In this document: one piece after another, positions 36,801-51,800 of the stretch
Layout of the letters: each line of letters starts with the position of its first letter
How positions within the stretch are numbered: the first letter of the stretch is position 1
NCBI RefSeq assembly: GCF_042242105.1
Contig: NC_092029.1
Span: 18,028,885-18,092,884, forward strand
Direction: 5' to 3'
DNA length: 64,000 nt
Source: Pempheris klunzingeri
Lineage: Eukaryota; Chordata; Actinopteri; Acropomatiformes; Pempheridae
Made by a program: the position numbers and the translations under genes
Notes under the pieces: model-generated
Told to the model about the DNA's origin: nothing
What the model saw: the letters and a program-made list of their open reading frames with translations, nothing else
Database searches by the model: none

Positions 36801-39800
36801 CACAGGAAAAGAGCTTGAATACGCCTTCTTTGCCCACTCGCTGTGTGTCCTGGGGAAACTTCTCATCTACACAAATGGGAGAAAGCTTTTTCCCATCAAA
36901 GTGAGGAAGCGCAAAGGTACAATACAAGACTGTTCTGTAAACAGTGTTTATAGCTGTTTGTTCCAGCACATAGCCAAGATTAAGCTAATGGCCGCTGGCT
37001 ACACATGTAGCTCTATATCAAGATGATAGAAGTAACAATATCTTTATCTAGCTCTTTGCTAGAAAACAATCAAGCATCATTCTCAAAATGTCAAATGATA
37101 CCTTTAGTGTCTAAACACTGTGAAGAGCTGTGTACTGTATTTTGTCCATTTGCTAGCAGCTGCAGGACTCAAAGGAAATCGTCATTTGTTTATATGAGTG
37201 ACTTGAAGATGGTAGTTTTTTGATATATGTAGGCTCTCAACTCTCCCTTAGTGGTTTCACAACAAAATAATCCTTCCAGTCTTTACAACAGGTAATCTCA
37301 CGTTGGAATTTGCCATTTTACACATGGTACCACTCCCTCCAGTCCTCCTGTGCAGTGATTTTTCTTTCCTCCACTCCTTCAGTCACTGATAAAGTTATGT
37401 AACTACGTGAATGATACATATTCAGACGATTAAAACCGACTCATTGTCTGTGTCACTGCTCTTAACACTGTTTTATTTAATCATTAATCTTTCTTTTTTC
37501 CAAGTTAGTCTAGAGACAGTTAAATGATTGATGCTAGAGTGGTTTATATTGATCATCAGGCCCACTCTTTGGGTGGGGGCCTCTTGACGAGTCTCTCTCC
37601 ACACTGTCACCCACACGTGTCATAATATTTGACAGCGTCCTAAACAAGTTTCCATTGCAGTTCTGATTTTTTGAAATGTTTTCTTCATGTTTTAGAAGAT
37701 TTTCTTCTTTTTATTTGATTCAGTTATGTGTTTCATCCGAGGCCTTAGTGACAATTTGATTTTGATAATATTTTATCACTTTACTCTCACTGAAATAGTC
37801 AGAAAGTCAGTGTTCTCTCATGGATACACACAGAGCCAGTTAAAAATAAATTAGATTTATTTTCTATTTTGATTTCATTCAGTGCACCATTTAGGCACTT
37901 TGCCAAGGATCCCAGTCACTTCACACACTTGTTAATGTCTCTGGTTTAAACATTGGAGACATTTGTTTTCAGTAATACATAGCCAGAATATGAAGGCCAC
38001 CAGACTGATGGTGGTCACTGGGTAGTAGTTTTCCTTACATTTCTTCACCATCGTTTTCTTACAATGCAGGAAATGTGTGCTGCTAGAATACACAGATAAT
38101 GACAATTAGTGACCGGTCCTCGTATTACATAATGTGCATGTCACATTCACATTATATGATACAGTATGAATTCATGGATTAATCATTTGGGGTATAAAAT
38201 ATCAGGAAGTAGGATATTTGTCTTCAAGGCTGGCAAAGCTTCAGACGTGGACTCAACCTATTTCCTTCTCGGCACTACACACCATTTTGATTGTACCTGT
38301 CTAGACAGTAACCAGGATGATTTACTTATTCATCATGTCCTGGTTCAGATCCAGTCAGCCTGACAGACCTGGTAGTCATCCTGATTCACATCATGTACCA
38401 ACACCCCAAACCTCCGCACAGTGACACATCACACACAGGTGAGTCCCCGCACACTCACACATGGCTATAAACCACGTCAATGAGTTTCTTCTTCCTCCCT
38501 AGTTTCAGTCCAGACAGTGACTTTGGAATCGGGGAGTGAAGGAACATAGTGACCCCTCCTATGAGGCGTATCAGCATTCCTTACCCCATATCTTTTATCT
38601 CTTAGCCTTGGACCGAGTCATGCAGTACTGTGGTTGTCTCCTTCTAGACCTTGCTTTATAGCACTATTCATTGTCATGAATTACACTGCAGCAACTTTCC
38701 TGCCAGTGATCAATAGTGTCCCCTACCTTGACATTGTCAGAGGATCATCTCGTTTGGCTGCTGCACAGAGTTGGGTCGCACCAGTCTTACATTTATATTA
38801 GTATTCTACCTGGAGTATGATGAGGATCACCTGCACCACGTGTGAGGGTATATTCTGAATAGCATGATGAATAGATGTGTGTGAGAGACAGGGTTCGTCT
38901 TGGCTCGAAGATTTTTAATTAAAGCTCCGTCAGGCGATATTTATGTCAAAATACAATGCCACAAAAAAGAACAAGACTTGTTCTAATGCAGCTGTCTCAT
39001 TTTCATTTAACTTGAATTATTTATTTCTTGTTGATTTAAGCTTTTGTACACTCTCCAGTAGTGATGAATGAGTGTGACAGTGGTGGAAAAACAACTCATA
39101 TCCTTTATCTTTTAGCATATTATCAGCAAAAGCTGCTTATTAAGTATCAAACGTTAAAGAACTCATTATGTAACATGACTTCTGTCATTCTGTTGAAATA
39201 TTATCTATAGTATAATATTATTTTAGCAGAACAATGTGTTTAGTGACAGTTTTAACCCATATAAATGTTAAGGGATGCATTGACAAGCATGTAGTTGAGC
39301 TAAATAATATGTAGACACAGTCCAAACACAGAGCGTTCAATTGGAAAAGGTTATAATTTACCATTTGTGTGTTCAGACTCCCTGTCGCCCTGCGGCCTGG
39401 TTATGGAGGTGCTGTGGATGCTCTGTGAGAGGACAGAGTGTGCAGAAGACTGTCTCTACCAGACCCCTGTAATAGAGACACTACTGGCTCCTGTTATAGC
39501 TCTGCTCAATGGACAGCAGGTCTCTCACACACACACACACACACACACACACTTGTTTCACCACAGTTGTGAGTGTAATAGACCATATATATATACGTTT
39601 GTATAAATACCACAAACACAATGAAGATTTATAAATACAAATAGTTATGTATAGATAGTTTGACTGGGAGTCTCAAGTCTCAATTTCAGCTGTGAGCTCT
39701 TGTGATTTGAATTTTGAAAATTCTGGGGAAGGTGCAGAATACTGGTCAGATGGTCAGATTCAAAGATGCCTGACAGTGTCACAAAATATCAGGATATGGA

Positions 39801-42800
39801 AACATCAAACACAATAATTTATGAAAATATAATCACTTTTTCATTTTTCCATCATTGTCAAAGATAATGATTGTGTTCCAACTGTCAATATCTGTTCATT
39901 GCTCCTGGGATTCTACTTGTTTCTGAAGCAGCTGGGTATTTTTGTCTCGTCTATTTATTCTCTACGGTTTGCAGGCCAAATTAACATCTCCGGCACCAAC
40001 TCTGACTCTCATCGCTGATGTTCTGGCTCGCATCGCAAACACTGACAGAGGATTAGCTCTCTTCTTGTATGCGAAAAATCTAGTCGTAGTCCACAGTGAG
40101 AGGTGAGACGGTGTGATTGAATCATGGTGAAATACACAGTGTCATTTTGTATTTTTGATGGTAATGAATAAATTACATTTTTCCGCAAGAAGACTTCAAT
40201 TTAAAGTTAAGTTTGCATAACAAATCCACCTGGTTCTGCACAGAGAGCAGATTAGACCCAGAGATGTTGCTGGTTAGTCAGTCACAACGATTATATCTTT
40301 GATCTACTCAAGTGTTATTACAGCAAAAAAGCATGCTTTATTAAAGATACTTAAGGTCACTCAATGGCCCAGAGTTAGTTTTCTATTCTGTTTTAACTGT
40401 CTGACCCTGACCAGTCTTGGTCAGTCTGTCCAACCTTAAACTTGTGTAAGTGTAAGTCTTTCTCTAAGCACCACAGCTCATATTAAACACATGAAAATCT
40501 GTCTTTCTTGTATCTTTCTCTTTCTCTGTTTCCCCTCTCCTCTGCAGGACCTTTGCTGCTCATGTCATTGTACAGTTCACACTGCGGCTGCTGGATAAAA
40601 AGCTGTCACCACTAAGTGAATCCGACGCATCCTATACATTATGTGGAGCCTTTATCTTCGTCTGTAGGCAGATATACAACACCTGTGAGGGTTTACAGGT
40701 CCTCCGACCCTACGGCCTGCACAAAGCAGTAGCTGCTGCCTGGAAAAAGGTACCTGCACTTAATTTATTATGCATAGAACATCTTTTTGCATCAGTGATT
40801 CAAATACTCAATGGTTTCCCTTTAGTTGCTGGGCGGTTAAAGACTAGACTGAAAAAAGACCTCAGTGGTATATAATGGTGAGTTCAGATAAAAAAAAAAG
40901 GGATTTACCATGTTTGATGTAACAATAACAATGAACACATTAGAAAACGATTTAGCGTTATGATATTGACATTACTGTATGGAATTGGTTGTTTATTATA
41001 GGCAGATTTTGTAAATGTAAGACATGAGACACTTGTAAAAGATAGAAGATAAAGTTTGTATTAGAATCTTTTCTTCTAGAATATCTAATGGAGGGTTGTC
41101 CATGTCTAATGATCAGTGCCAATGGCTAGAATACTCCTGTCATGTTTCATTTGCTTGATGAATGCAATGTTCTCTCCTCATTCATTCACTGCAGCAGATA
41201 GAGTACCACCACTGCTTGCAAATGAAGGAAATAAAGTAACCATTGTAATGTGCTTCATTTCATTTTCAGAATACTGCTTTTGTCATGATAAGGCATCCAG
41301 ACCTTTAGTAATAGAGTCTGAAGTGAAAATCAAAAGTGAAAAGCACATCTGAAAATGAAAACAGAAATAGGTGAATGCGCAACCAAAACCAAAAACAACT
41401 GCTGCTTCAATGCAGGAACAGAGGAGGCTCGGAAAAGACAGGTAGTGAAACTAGCTTCTAACCGGTAGAAGACATCTCAGTGGTAGATTTATGTAATTCA
41501 TACAATCCCGTGTCACTTCTTGCCCCTTTGTTATCTAAAACATTCACGTCAAAAATTACCTTGCATGAGACATTGTGGCATCTGTTGACAACATTTCCCA
41601 ACTCGCTTCCTCCTGACTTGTGTTAAATATTAATTATAACTCTGCACGTATGATGTTTCCAAGTCCACATCTGTTTTTCTTGGGTCACTCAGCGTAACTA
41701 CAACACCAACCCCAGTCCACCCAACTATAAACACAACTATAAACACCCTCTATGGACACCTGAAGTTAATAGGAGGCATCTGAAGGAGTAGTGTGATTTT
41801 AGTTCACATTAGGTCACAGGGAAATGAAATACTTGGAGCAGTCATAAGTGTACTTGCACCAAGCACTAAGATACAGGTATACATTTTTAACTTTTTTAGA
41901 ATTTTAAACTTTAGGAGTGCACATTTCTTGAATATTGTATTTTTTAAATACAGGTTTCTATATTAAGACTTACCAATCCTGCTCATTTCAACTTGAAAAA
42001 GATTAAAGGATCAATTATAGATATTAAGAACTACAATATCAAGATAAACATGAAATGCTAATTGTAGACCAAGACTACAGCAACTTACGGAGTATAGTGA
42101 AAGTCATAGAACAGCAAGTTTAAATGATTTATGAAATGTACACATTATATCTACACTCCAGAATAGTCCAATATCAGCCTGTGGGTTTTAACTAATTTAA
42201 TCTTGAATTAAGAAAACATGCTGCAGCTGCTGTTCTCTCACTTTTCTTAGAGCACGATGTGAATAAGACCTTCAGATGCGCCCACACACTCATACACATG
42301 ATGTGATGTGATGTGAAAAATGAGCACTTTTTGCTTCTTTGTTTCCAGACCAGTTCCTTGTCAGAAAGGGTTCCAACCCCAGTACCTGGAGCCACTGCTG
42401 GAACATCCCCCCAGGAGCTACAGAATACGTGAGGCTACGCATGCAGATACAAATACAGTTTGAGTGCTTTATTCAGATCTCTGGAATTTGAGGAATTATT
42501 AGTCAGCAATGTAATACAGATATTAGAGAATCAGCTTGGACATTTAAAGACACAAAGATGTTTTCCCAACTCATTGCCCAGTGGGGGCAGCACGGTGGTG
42601 CAGTGGTTAACACTGTTGCCTCACAGCAAGAAGGCTCCAGGTTCAAAGGTTTGGGGTTTGAGCCTTGAACCTTTCTGTGTGGAGTTTTTATGTTCTAGCA
42701 TGGGTTTTTTCCAGGTACTCCGCCTTCCTCCCACAGTGAAAAGACGTGCAGATTAGGTTAATTGGTGACTCTAAATTGTGACTCTAAGTAGGTGTAAATG

Positions 42801-45800
42801 TGAGATGAGTGCTTGTCTGACAGGTGTACCCTGCCATACACATGCAAACACCAATGTATGTATGCATGCACCAATACAATGCACCGATTAAAATACCAAA
42901 CCAACATTCTGTAAGTGCATTGGGGACAGCGCTGTGTCAGCTATTGGAAATAAATCACCAGTACAAAAATAATGTGTAGCTCTAGCAATGACCGCCCTTT
43001 GTATCCATTCCAACCAACCACTTAATTGACAGTATGTGCAGCAGATTTGAGAAGTTGACCTGAATTATGGTTCAGAAGGAGTGTGGTCGATTATTACCAG
43101 GGACCATAAAATTAGGCTGTACAAGATATACTTGTTTGGCAGCTGCATTAAATTTTCTTTATGTAATAAGTTCTTATCAATGTGATTACGAAAATATTGC
43201 TGTAATAGTGAGGGGTTTCATAACTAAGATACAATAGTTGTGCCTTGTCCGTCCAGATTAACTTCTGATACTGTGTATGGACACGTCTCTTAAGACGGGA
43301 AATGATATGTCGAAGCAGAAGGGCAAAATACCCGAGTGTATTCCAAACTAGATTTCTTGCACTGCATGTTGGCCCTGGCTCCGATCAAAAGTGATGGTAA
43401 ACTGGTAAACATGAGCTGGGTGGAGTTCGCTTAAGCGACATCATTTATGGGAACAAATGATGTACGTATTCAATCCGTTAACTTTCACTGCCAAGAGAGA
43501 CACAAGGCACGCAAACTGTCTTTGTGCAGCCTTGATATGTAGTTCTTAAAAGTCCAGTTGCACAGAAAGCCTGTCTGTGTTCTAAAACACGAAACATAGC
43601 TTAAGCAGTAACTCATAACAAGATATGATGATTGATGCTTTTGATGAGTTAAATGTTCAGACCTCACAAGTCAAAAAACTCCCGTTATCAGCATCACTGT
43701 GTTGAGTTGCGAAACTAGCAAAAATTAATGTAAGGAGCTTCCCCAAGAAGTGTACTACGAAGCCAGGCTTTCTTTGTGTGAGCCGATTCAAGTACCCTGA
43801 AACTCACAGCCTGAGATAGCAGGTATCATAACGGTGGGTATTAACCCATGCTTTCTTCTTCTGGTACTGTGCGGGTTCCAGTAAAAGTGGCTGTTTGATT
43901 CGCCATTTGAGTCCTCCTCTGCATAAGATGGGCCAATCGTGTGCCGCCTACAAACGAGTTGTTATAATACATATGAAGACTATAAAAACTGTTGTTGCAA
44001 ATAAGGCAAAAGAGGAATACTGGCAAAAGAAAGATTGAAGATAAAAAAGATATTATCTTTACTTTACCACCCAATGTTCAATATTTCTCAAATTGCAGCA
44101 ACAAAAATTAATACCAAATCAAATCAAATCCATAAAGGGGCAATAAAGAGGGAATATGACCACAATTACTTCAGGCGCAGTCAACATTCCTCAGCTAAGA
44201 AACTTGTTTACCACCTGTACATTAGGCAGTTATCCCTGATTGTTCACCTGCGGAGATTGTCTCGCAGTGTGAATGCACAGCACTGCAGCTTACTCTGTCT
44301 CTCTCTTTGACTTTGAAACAGGCTCATCTGGGAGGAGACGTTGTTGGACAGCCTGCTGAACTTTGCTGCAACTCCTAAGGGCCTGCTGCTTCTGCAGCAG
44401 ACAGGAGCCATTAATGAGTGTGTCTCCTACATGTTCTCTCGCTTCACTAAAAAACTACAGGTAATAACAAACATTGCAGCTTACAGTGCTACAAAAGTAT
44501 AACTTTGGATGTGTTCAGCCTTTTCCATCATAACATTTTGCCAACTTCACCACTACTTGTATATCTTCGTAACCAGTTTTCCATGAGTGTTGCTGTAGAA
44601 TGCCCACATTTAGTAGTTTTTTCCAACCTTTACATTAAGACTGTAAGCTCATGGAGCCAAAATGCTTTTACAGCAATGCCCTGCTCCACACATACACACC
44701 TACACAGATCTGGAAGCTGTCTAATCCAACTGCAGTTTGTGGCAGTTTGGGGATCAAGTGATTTGCTCCAGGGCACCTCAACTGTGGTTCTGAGGGAGCG
44801 TCGCTACTTATTCCCATCTCTACCTGGTTTCCAATCCTGCAATCCAACAAGTACTGAGTTTGCAACCATTGATATAAAATACTTATACTAAAGATCTCCA
44901 GATGTCACCAGAATAATTCAGCTGTGAAAGCAGTGGTAGCAGATACCAAGTTACAGTGCATGCCAGTCAGATAAGTCAAGGCACCACCTTTATATTTAGA
45001 AAATAGCGTGACTTTTCCAAAGCACTGGACTTTAGTAGAGAAGTGCTGATAAGTGCTGATGTTGATATAGTTCAGTTCAACTGTTTCATCACCTTTATGG
45101 AAGCCCTGGAAGAATTAACTTTGGCAGTGGCTCGCTTTTTAATCCTTTTTGATGGCGCCAGTGTGCCAAAGTAATATTATGCTGCACAAACTATTCTTTG
45201 CCAAGACTTGAGTTACAATACAATAAACAATGACGCCACAAGAAAAAGTCATTATACACAGACTGTTACATCAAGTACAGTTATTTACATTGGATTAAAA
45301 TGTAGTTCTCATTTGGCTTGGAGATGATGATGAGACAAAAAGGAGTAAAAGGTGATCATTAGACCCTGCAAAAATATAAATTTTGAAATGCAATAAAATA
45401 TCCACGCATACATTGTTTCTCAGCTTTTGTACTCTATAGCCCTGTGCTGCAGAACATCATCTATCTTAAAAACCTTTATTCATTCTGTTGGCCTATGTCA
45501 TCGCTATCCCTTAATTCATTCTGCAGAAAATGTTGCTCCTGCTCCTCCTCAAGGCCACAGTCATATTTTCTGAACTGTTTAGTATTCACCACTAGCCTAG
45601 AGACTGTTAAATGCGGCTACTCCCACATTGGAATTAATTTATTGATCTCTGGACTCTACATATGCCTTACATTTATAGTATTGTCCACGGTTCATATTGA
45701 AGACACACACGCACGCATACTCGGTCTTACTGCCAACCTTAGCTTATCCCCTGAGGGCTTAATTTACTGCCATTGTTTACGCACACTTGTAATTGCTTCT

Positions 45801-48800
45801 CTCATTTGGCATTTTGCTTTAATTATGGAATGTAATTATATTTTGTCTATTTTTAGTTGTGACATTGTGTTGTAATTAATGAAGGGCCTGTACACTCAAA
45901 AATCAATTTGCAATTTAATTTCTCCTCGGTGTACTAAACTGCATTATGTGGTGCCTTTTCAGGACTCTAGCAGTGTCAATGTGGAGTTTGCATGCTGAAT
46001 TGCAAATACAAAATTTACAATTCTCCTTTTAATTCTGTAACAAGGCTCAGTTTGCTGTAAATTCAAGCCCCTCTTTCTTTTTTTTTCCAACATGTATCCT
46101 TTATTTGTCTATCTAGTACTGGTGCTCATTTCATTGCATTTAAAAAAAACTTTAAAAACAAAACAAAACAATTTTTTCAGATAATGGGGTTTTTGTCTGT
46201 GTTTTCTGCAGGTGAGCCGCTGTGAGAAGTTTGGATATGGGGTCATGGTGACACAGGTGGCAGCAACCGCTCCAGGGGTGGTGGCTCTGCATAGTTCAGG
46301 TATTAAAGCCCTTATTCACATGAACAAACACGTATCAGCTGCAGTGCTTAAGGCTTGTATTGCAAGTTGTTTTTGCCTAGTCAACATAAAAAAGGCATTA
46401 AGCAGCCCAGGAAGCAAAATTCCTTTGTCAAATTGTGACAGGAAAGTGTTTGGAAGGCTTACGATTTGACGAGCGGTCTGAAAAGAAATTTAAGTCAGAT
46501 TTGAATGTCTGTTTCACAGGCACATTTACAAGAAGCGCAGTAAATCATATGTGAGTACATTCCACGTATCAGGCACATATTATTGCTAGTTGGAAGGGAG
46601 GCATACAACCAATGTAATTTATTGGTGTGTAAGTGTAAAATTGAATTGTAGATTTGGAATTGTCAAATTGTAATATTTTGGATGGCTGAATAGTTGAGAG
46701 GTACACTGCATAATCTCAATTTCTATGGTTTGAGTCTGGCTGGGGACCTTTGCTACGTTCACTTTCCCTCTTGCTCCCTCCATGTTTCCTGTCTGTCTCC
46801 ACTGACTCCAGTCAACAAAGGCTAAAATACCAAATGTTTTTTTTTCAGTATCATAATATCTGAATCATCCTTATTTTTGATCACTGAATGTATTACAAAA
46901 TGAAAGATAAAAGCATCAGTCTGATCAGTCTGCATGATAAAATATTAGAACTCTAATGCTGAAAATCTCAATTGCAGTCCAGCCAAATAGCATCTTGTAA
47001 TTCCAACCTCTCTTTTTTTGATACTAATCATATTGAAACCACTGGCTCGATGTTGTGTTGCAGGTTTTGTCCGGGCACTGGTCGTAGAGCTATGGTCTGT
47101 TCTTGAGTGTGGCAGTGAAGATGTAAGGGTGGTCCGTCCCAAACCCACACCCATGGACCCCATAGACAGGAGCTGCCTCAAGGTATTGTATGTGAATTGA
47201 TTGATCTTGGACCTAAACATGTTCAGTCCCACTTTCTCTCAAACAGGACAGCAGTCATAGCTTACTCTCTGTTCTGTCTATGTTTTAAATCATGACGGAT
47301 TCCTCCTTGCATAAGGATGCATTTTTTAGATTCAGTACAACTTGAGGCAGAATTTTTAGGTTCAGGCTCAAATTCTCATTTGAAGCTCTGGTGTGTGTCT
47401 GTATGTGAGTATGTGTCTGATGCTGGCCACTGACAGGAGCCAAGTCGTCCCCCTCAGTGAAACTAGCCAAGTGAATACGGACAGCCAGCGAGGTGTGAAC
47501 TGTGCCCTACCACTGGTGGTCAGCATGCCTTATCAGTGGGTCAGCTGCCAAGTTACATACATACAATCAGACACTCAACTCCATCCCAGTCAGAGCCCTA
47601 AAACTCAGTTTGTGTTTCATGTATCAGTTTGTGTTTCATGTGTCAAATTCACGTGATGACGTTTTGTGCTTTTACCTCTGTGAGACTAAATGTGTAGCAC
47701 AGATGTATTGCACCAGCATTTTTGGCAAATTAGAAGTTGTATGGTAAGGGGAATCGATAGCATTTTCACCTCTTGTGAGTTTAGATTTGCTCAATGTGTT
47801 GGATTCATTTGAGTGTTGGAATACATTAAAACACAAGCAGCCAGACAATAAAACAGGCAAAGACTTTAATAGACCTTTTGAAACATCAAACAAGCAGAAG
47901 CAGATAAAAGGATGGAGATTTCTACCTCAGAAAAGCATGCCTTTATATATTTCTACAATCACTGCAGTTGTTAAAGTCTTTGTTGTTCCTTTCAAGCTGC
48001 TTAATAGAATTTTTTTTTAAAACCTGACTTTCATGTATGCTTGAGTGGGTTTACGTGTGTGGACATCATTGTATTTCTTTTGATTTCCATGTATTTCCCT
48101 CTTCTCCTTGATCTAGTGATGGGAGAAGGAGGACCTTTTGTGTTCTTCAGGCTATTCTGTCCACATGTTCAGATGTAATTTCATGGCGTAACTACTCACA
48201 TGCAGTCGGCATCTTTTTATTTCCATGACATACTTTTTTTGTGTTCACTTTGCGTTTGCATCGATTTGAAATTTTCATAGCGGACAAAATACACAGAATT
48301 CCTTGATATCAACATCAACTGCGTAGTTGAGCCATCATGTTTTTGCTGTATTGTGCTATCTCCCAAATGTCTGTATTTCATTTAAAGGTTTATTTCTATA
48401 TGGATACATACCGTTTGACTAATGTAGTCAAACAAGTACCACTGCATTTATAGCTAGTCTTCAAAACCAATTCTTTGACGAAGGTATATCTGTTACACAG
48501 TAGACACACTTACAGGAAACCACATTAAAATGAACACAAACAATTAATACAAATACAAATAAATACAAATTACAATATAAATTCAATAAAGGTAGATTAA
48601 ATATTTATGAAAATCATGCGCAATCACTCATCTTTGAAATCATCTGAGTTTGTCTTTCTTTCTTTCTTTCTTTCTCTGCAGTCCTTCCTGTCTTTGGTCA
48701 ACCTGCTCTCCTCTTCCCAATCGGTGTGGGAGCTGCTGGGCCAGCAGCCACTAGCAAATAAGAGTGAATACACCCTGAGAGAGATGCCAACCTCGATTCC

Positions 48801-51800
48801 TGTGAGTGTTTTCCACACTATGTCGTCCAGACTTCATGCAATGCCTTTTTCAGCCATTTGAGGGCATGTTTGCACTTTTTATTTTGCCCTCAACCACCAC
48901 CCACGCATTTGTTTTACCTTGCAAAGGCCTCCTCCTAAACCCCCCAACACACTGAGGCTGATGTACATTTTTCACCTAACACGTCGTAAATATCCACCCT
49001 GTTTTTCCTTTGCACAATAACTGCTGCATTCTTTTTCACATCCTCTTATTTTACTCCACAGGATTTGATTGACAGGCTGATTGCTGTGAATTCAGATGCG
49101 AAGATTCATTCCCTGTTTCATCATGAGCAGTCTCACACATTCGGCCTGAGGTGAGATTGATATTTTTTCCATATTACTTAACATCAGCGGGGAAGCACAT
49201 GGTATTGGATTAGCACCTGCTGACAGCACACACACATACACACGCTTCAGCCTCTGGCAATAGCAGACTGACATGGTTCTTTATACTTTGATTACCCAGC
49301 ATTGAAAGGCTGATGAAAGGATTTCTCTGGATAAGAGAGAAATAAGCTGGGGTGTGTGTGTGTGTGTATTTCTACATTTATGAAGAAGAGACATAACAAG
49401 TGAGAAGGGAGTGAAAAATTCCTCTAAAATGAACCTATCCTTAGTTTTGAGTTAAGATTTAAAAGGTAGGGCTGCACTACAAGTTAAGGTTACTGCTGTA
49501 CTATTCTACTCTAAAAATGACAATAATTAAGAAGAATTTAATAATATCTAAGTCACATATGTGTCGTGGTTTTGTATGCAATGCTCATGTGGCTGCTGTG
49601 CTTTGCTTTGCCTCTTTAAAGGCTTTCTGAATCACAATAGCTTTGACTTGTTAGGAGCCTTGCTGACTCACTCACTGTGTCTGTGCCTGTCAGTCAGCCC
49701 TCTTCTATTAACATCCAGAAGCCAAGTGAAAGGAACAAGATGCTCTGTTCCTTTACCACCCAGCCTGATGGATTAAACTGAAAAACGTACACTCTGTGGC
49801 TCCCTGCGGGTCGCTAAATGTGCTAAATGTAGCAGTTTACTATCAATAAGTCAAGTCTTAGCATGTTCATTTGAGGCAATAGTAGACGTGCCTTAAACCA
49901 ACACGATCTGAGTGTGTGGTTTTGCCATGAACACAACAAATTCTATATATTAAGCTTTCATAGCAAAGCAGATTTGATTTGAGTTCAGTTTCATTCTTTA
50001 TTGGTCTGCATGGAACATCCAGTATCGGTAGAATAAAATAAATATCAAACCATGAATGAGAAAAAAAAGTTAGAGAAAAAAGACACTGAAGTTTGCAAAA
50101 CATCTCAAATTTTATTTGTTATTTCACTCTGGCTTCTATCTTCCAGGTTTTTGCTGCTCTCTAAAACACAGCCACATGACCAACGTGAACCTAAAGAACA
50201 CATCCTTTTTAATATAGCATTTTTTGGGGGGATTTTCTGATTATCCATAGCCTGCAGGGATATTGGATAATGTAGAGCTTTATTGATCCCAGAGGGGGAA
50301 GTTGCATCAGTAAAGCAGTTACTTCACAAGGACGTTGAACTGATTAATAAACAATGCATCAAAAGAATTCATATAGAGAGAACAAGAGAGTGTAAAAGTT
50401 ACGTATAATAAATATATATAGTATAATATGTACACTATTTAGGTATATAATTATATATTACATATAATTATGTCAGTAAAAGCACACACCAGGTTTTAAG
50501 AATGCATTAATTATGGGTAATTTAAGATTCACTGTCTTTGGTATGCAAGTGTGTGTGAGAGTGGGTGAATCAGAATAACACCATAAAGCGCTTTGGATAG
50601 AAGTGCTAGAAATGCATGTGCATATAAATGCTGTCCATTAACTATTTCCTTTTAGCACAACAATAAATAGGTTATATGACTTACAGTGTGTGACATGACT
50701 GCCAATCTGGTTATAAAACAGGTTACTTGGTTTTAAAGTAGAGTAACTTAAGGGGATATTTCCAGTTGTTGCTAAACCCGTCTTGGTTTCCACCAAATCC
50801 TGAAGGGAGTAGCTTTCGTTCCACTGTGTTCACCGCTAGTTGCTAACTAGTCTGTCTGCTGGGAAGGTATTCCTTCATAACATTATATACTGATTTAAAT
50901 AAGCAACAATCACAGGTGAAGTTCAACATTGTCTTAAAAGGTTACAATTGACCTATTTTCTTTATTGGAGCTCTGTCCCAGAGTGGCAAATATGGCAGGG
51001 GAGTGATGGGACTTGTCCTCAATAATGAATCTATCACGTTTGTGCCATAATGAATAATAGACAAGAGCTCCAGGTTGTTGTTCTATTTGAAAAAACACAC
51101 AAAATGGGAACGTACAAAAGGTCATTGTAATGTTTTCATTTGGATTGTTGTCTGATTTGTATATAAAAATACAAAGTGTAGAAACTGAGCAACAATAATG
51201 TTTAGAAAGCTCATTTAATTGTAAGCAATATGCTCATTGGTGCACTTGAAACTAAAAGGGCTTCTCCATTTTTAGTAGCTGCGTTAATGTTTGCCACTCA
51301 CTTTTTGTTACTGAAGTTGCTTGTAGTCTGCAAGGTGTTGTACTCATCTTTCTGGTGTTGTTCTGTATTTTTCATATGGTCAACAAATCTTTGAATACTT
51401 TTTGGCTGCCAGACTAAAATCTTTTCCTAACACTGCACACTGTAGTTCTCAGCAAGCATTACTCAAACAGGAGTAAAGAGTTCAATGTCCGGGTGTTATT
51501 TTTAGTAGTGAGCATTTATGGCAACGTGATGGATATCTGGAATTGAGTCAAACTACTTGTTAGAAGGATCAGTTCATTGCTGATTTTTAATCATATTTGC
51601 TGACAATGGCAAAATATAGAATATTGCTAACCCATTTAAGCAGCCATCAGTATCATCAGAGCAGTTTTAAAACCAGTCTTGGGCTGTACTCCAGAAGTGT
51701 GTTGCAAAAGTGGTTCTTTATAGGCTCTCAAACTTTTCTAACATATTCAACGCAGGTTTTAATCACCAGCACTACTGTCAAGCAAACATGCACTGAGCAT

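Noticed and set aside
42583-42660. Possible tRNA gene
   Set aside because: A- and B-box-like phrases are present, but there is no foldable cloverleaf and the sequence continues into a typical SINE body.
45444-45875. 143-codon plus-strand frame in a tbc1d32 intron
   Set aside because: No domain, low-complexity hydrophobic text, and no splice sites linking it to anything.
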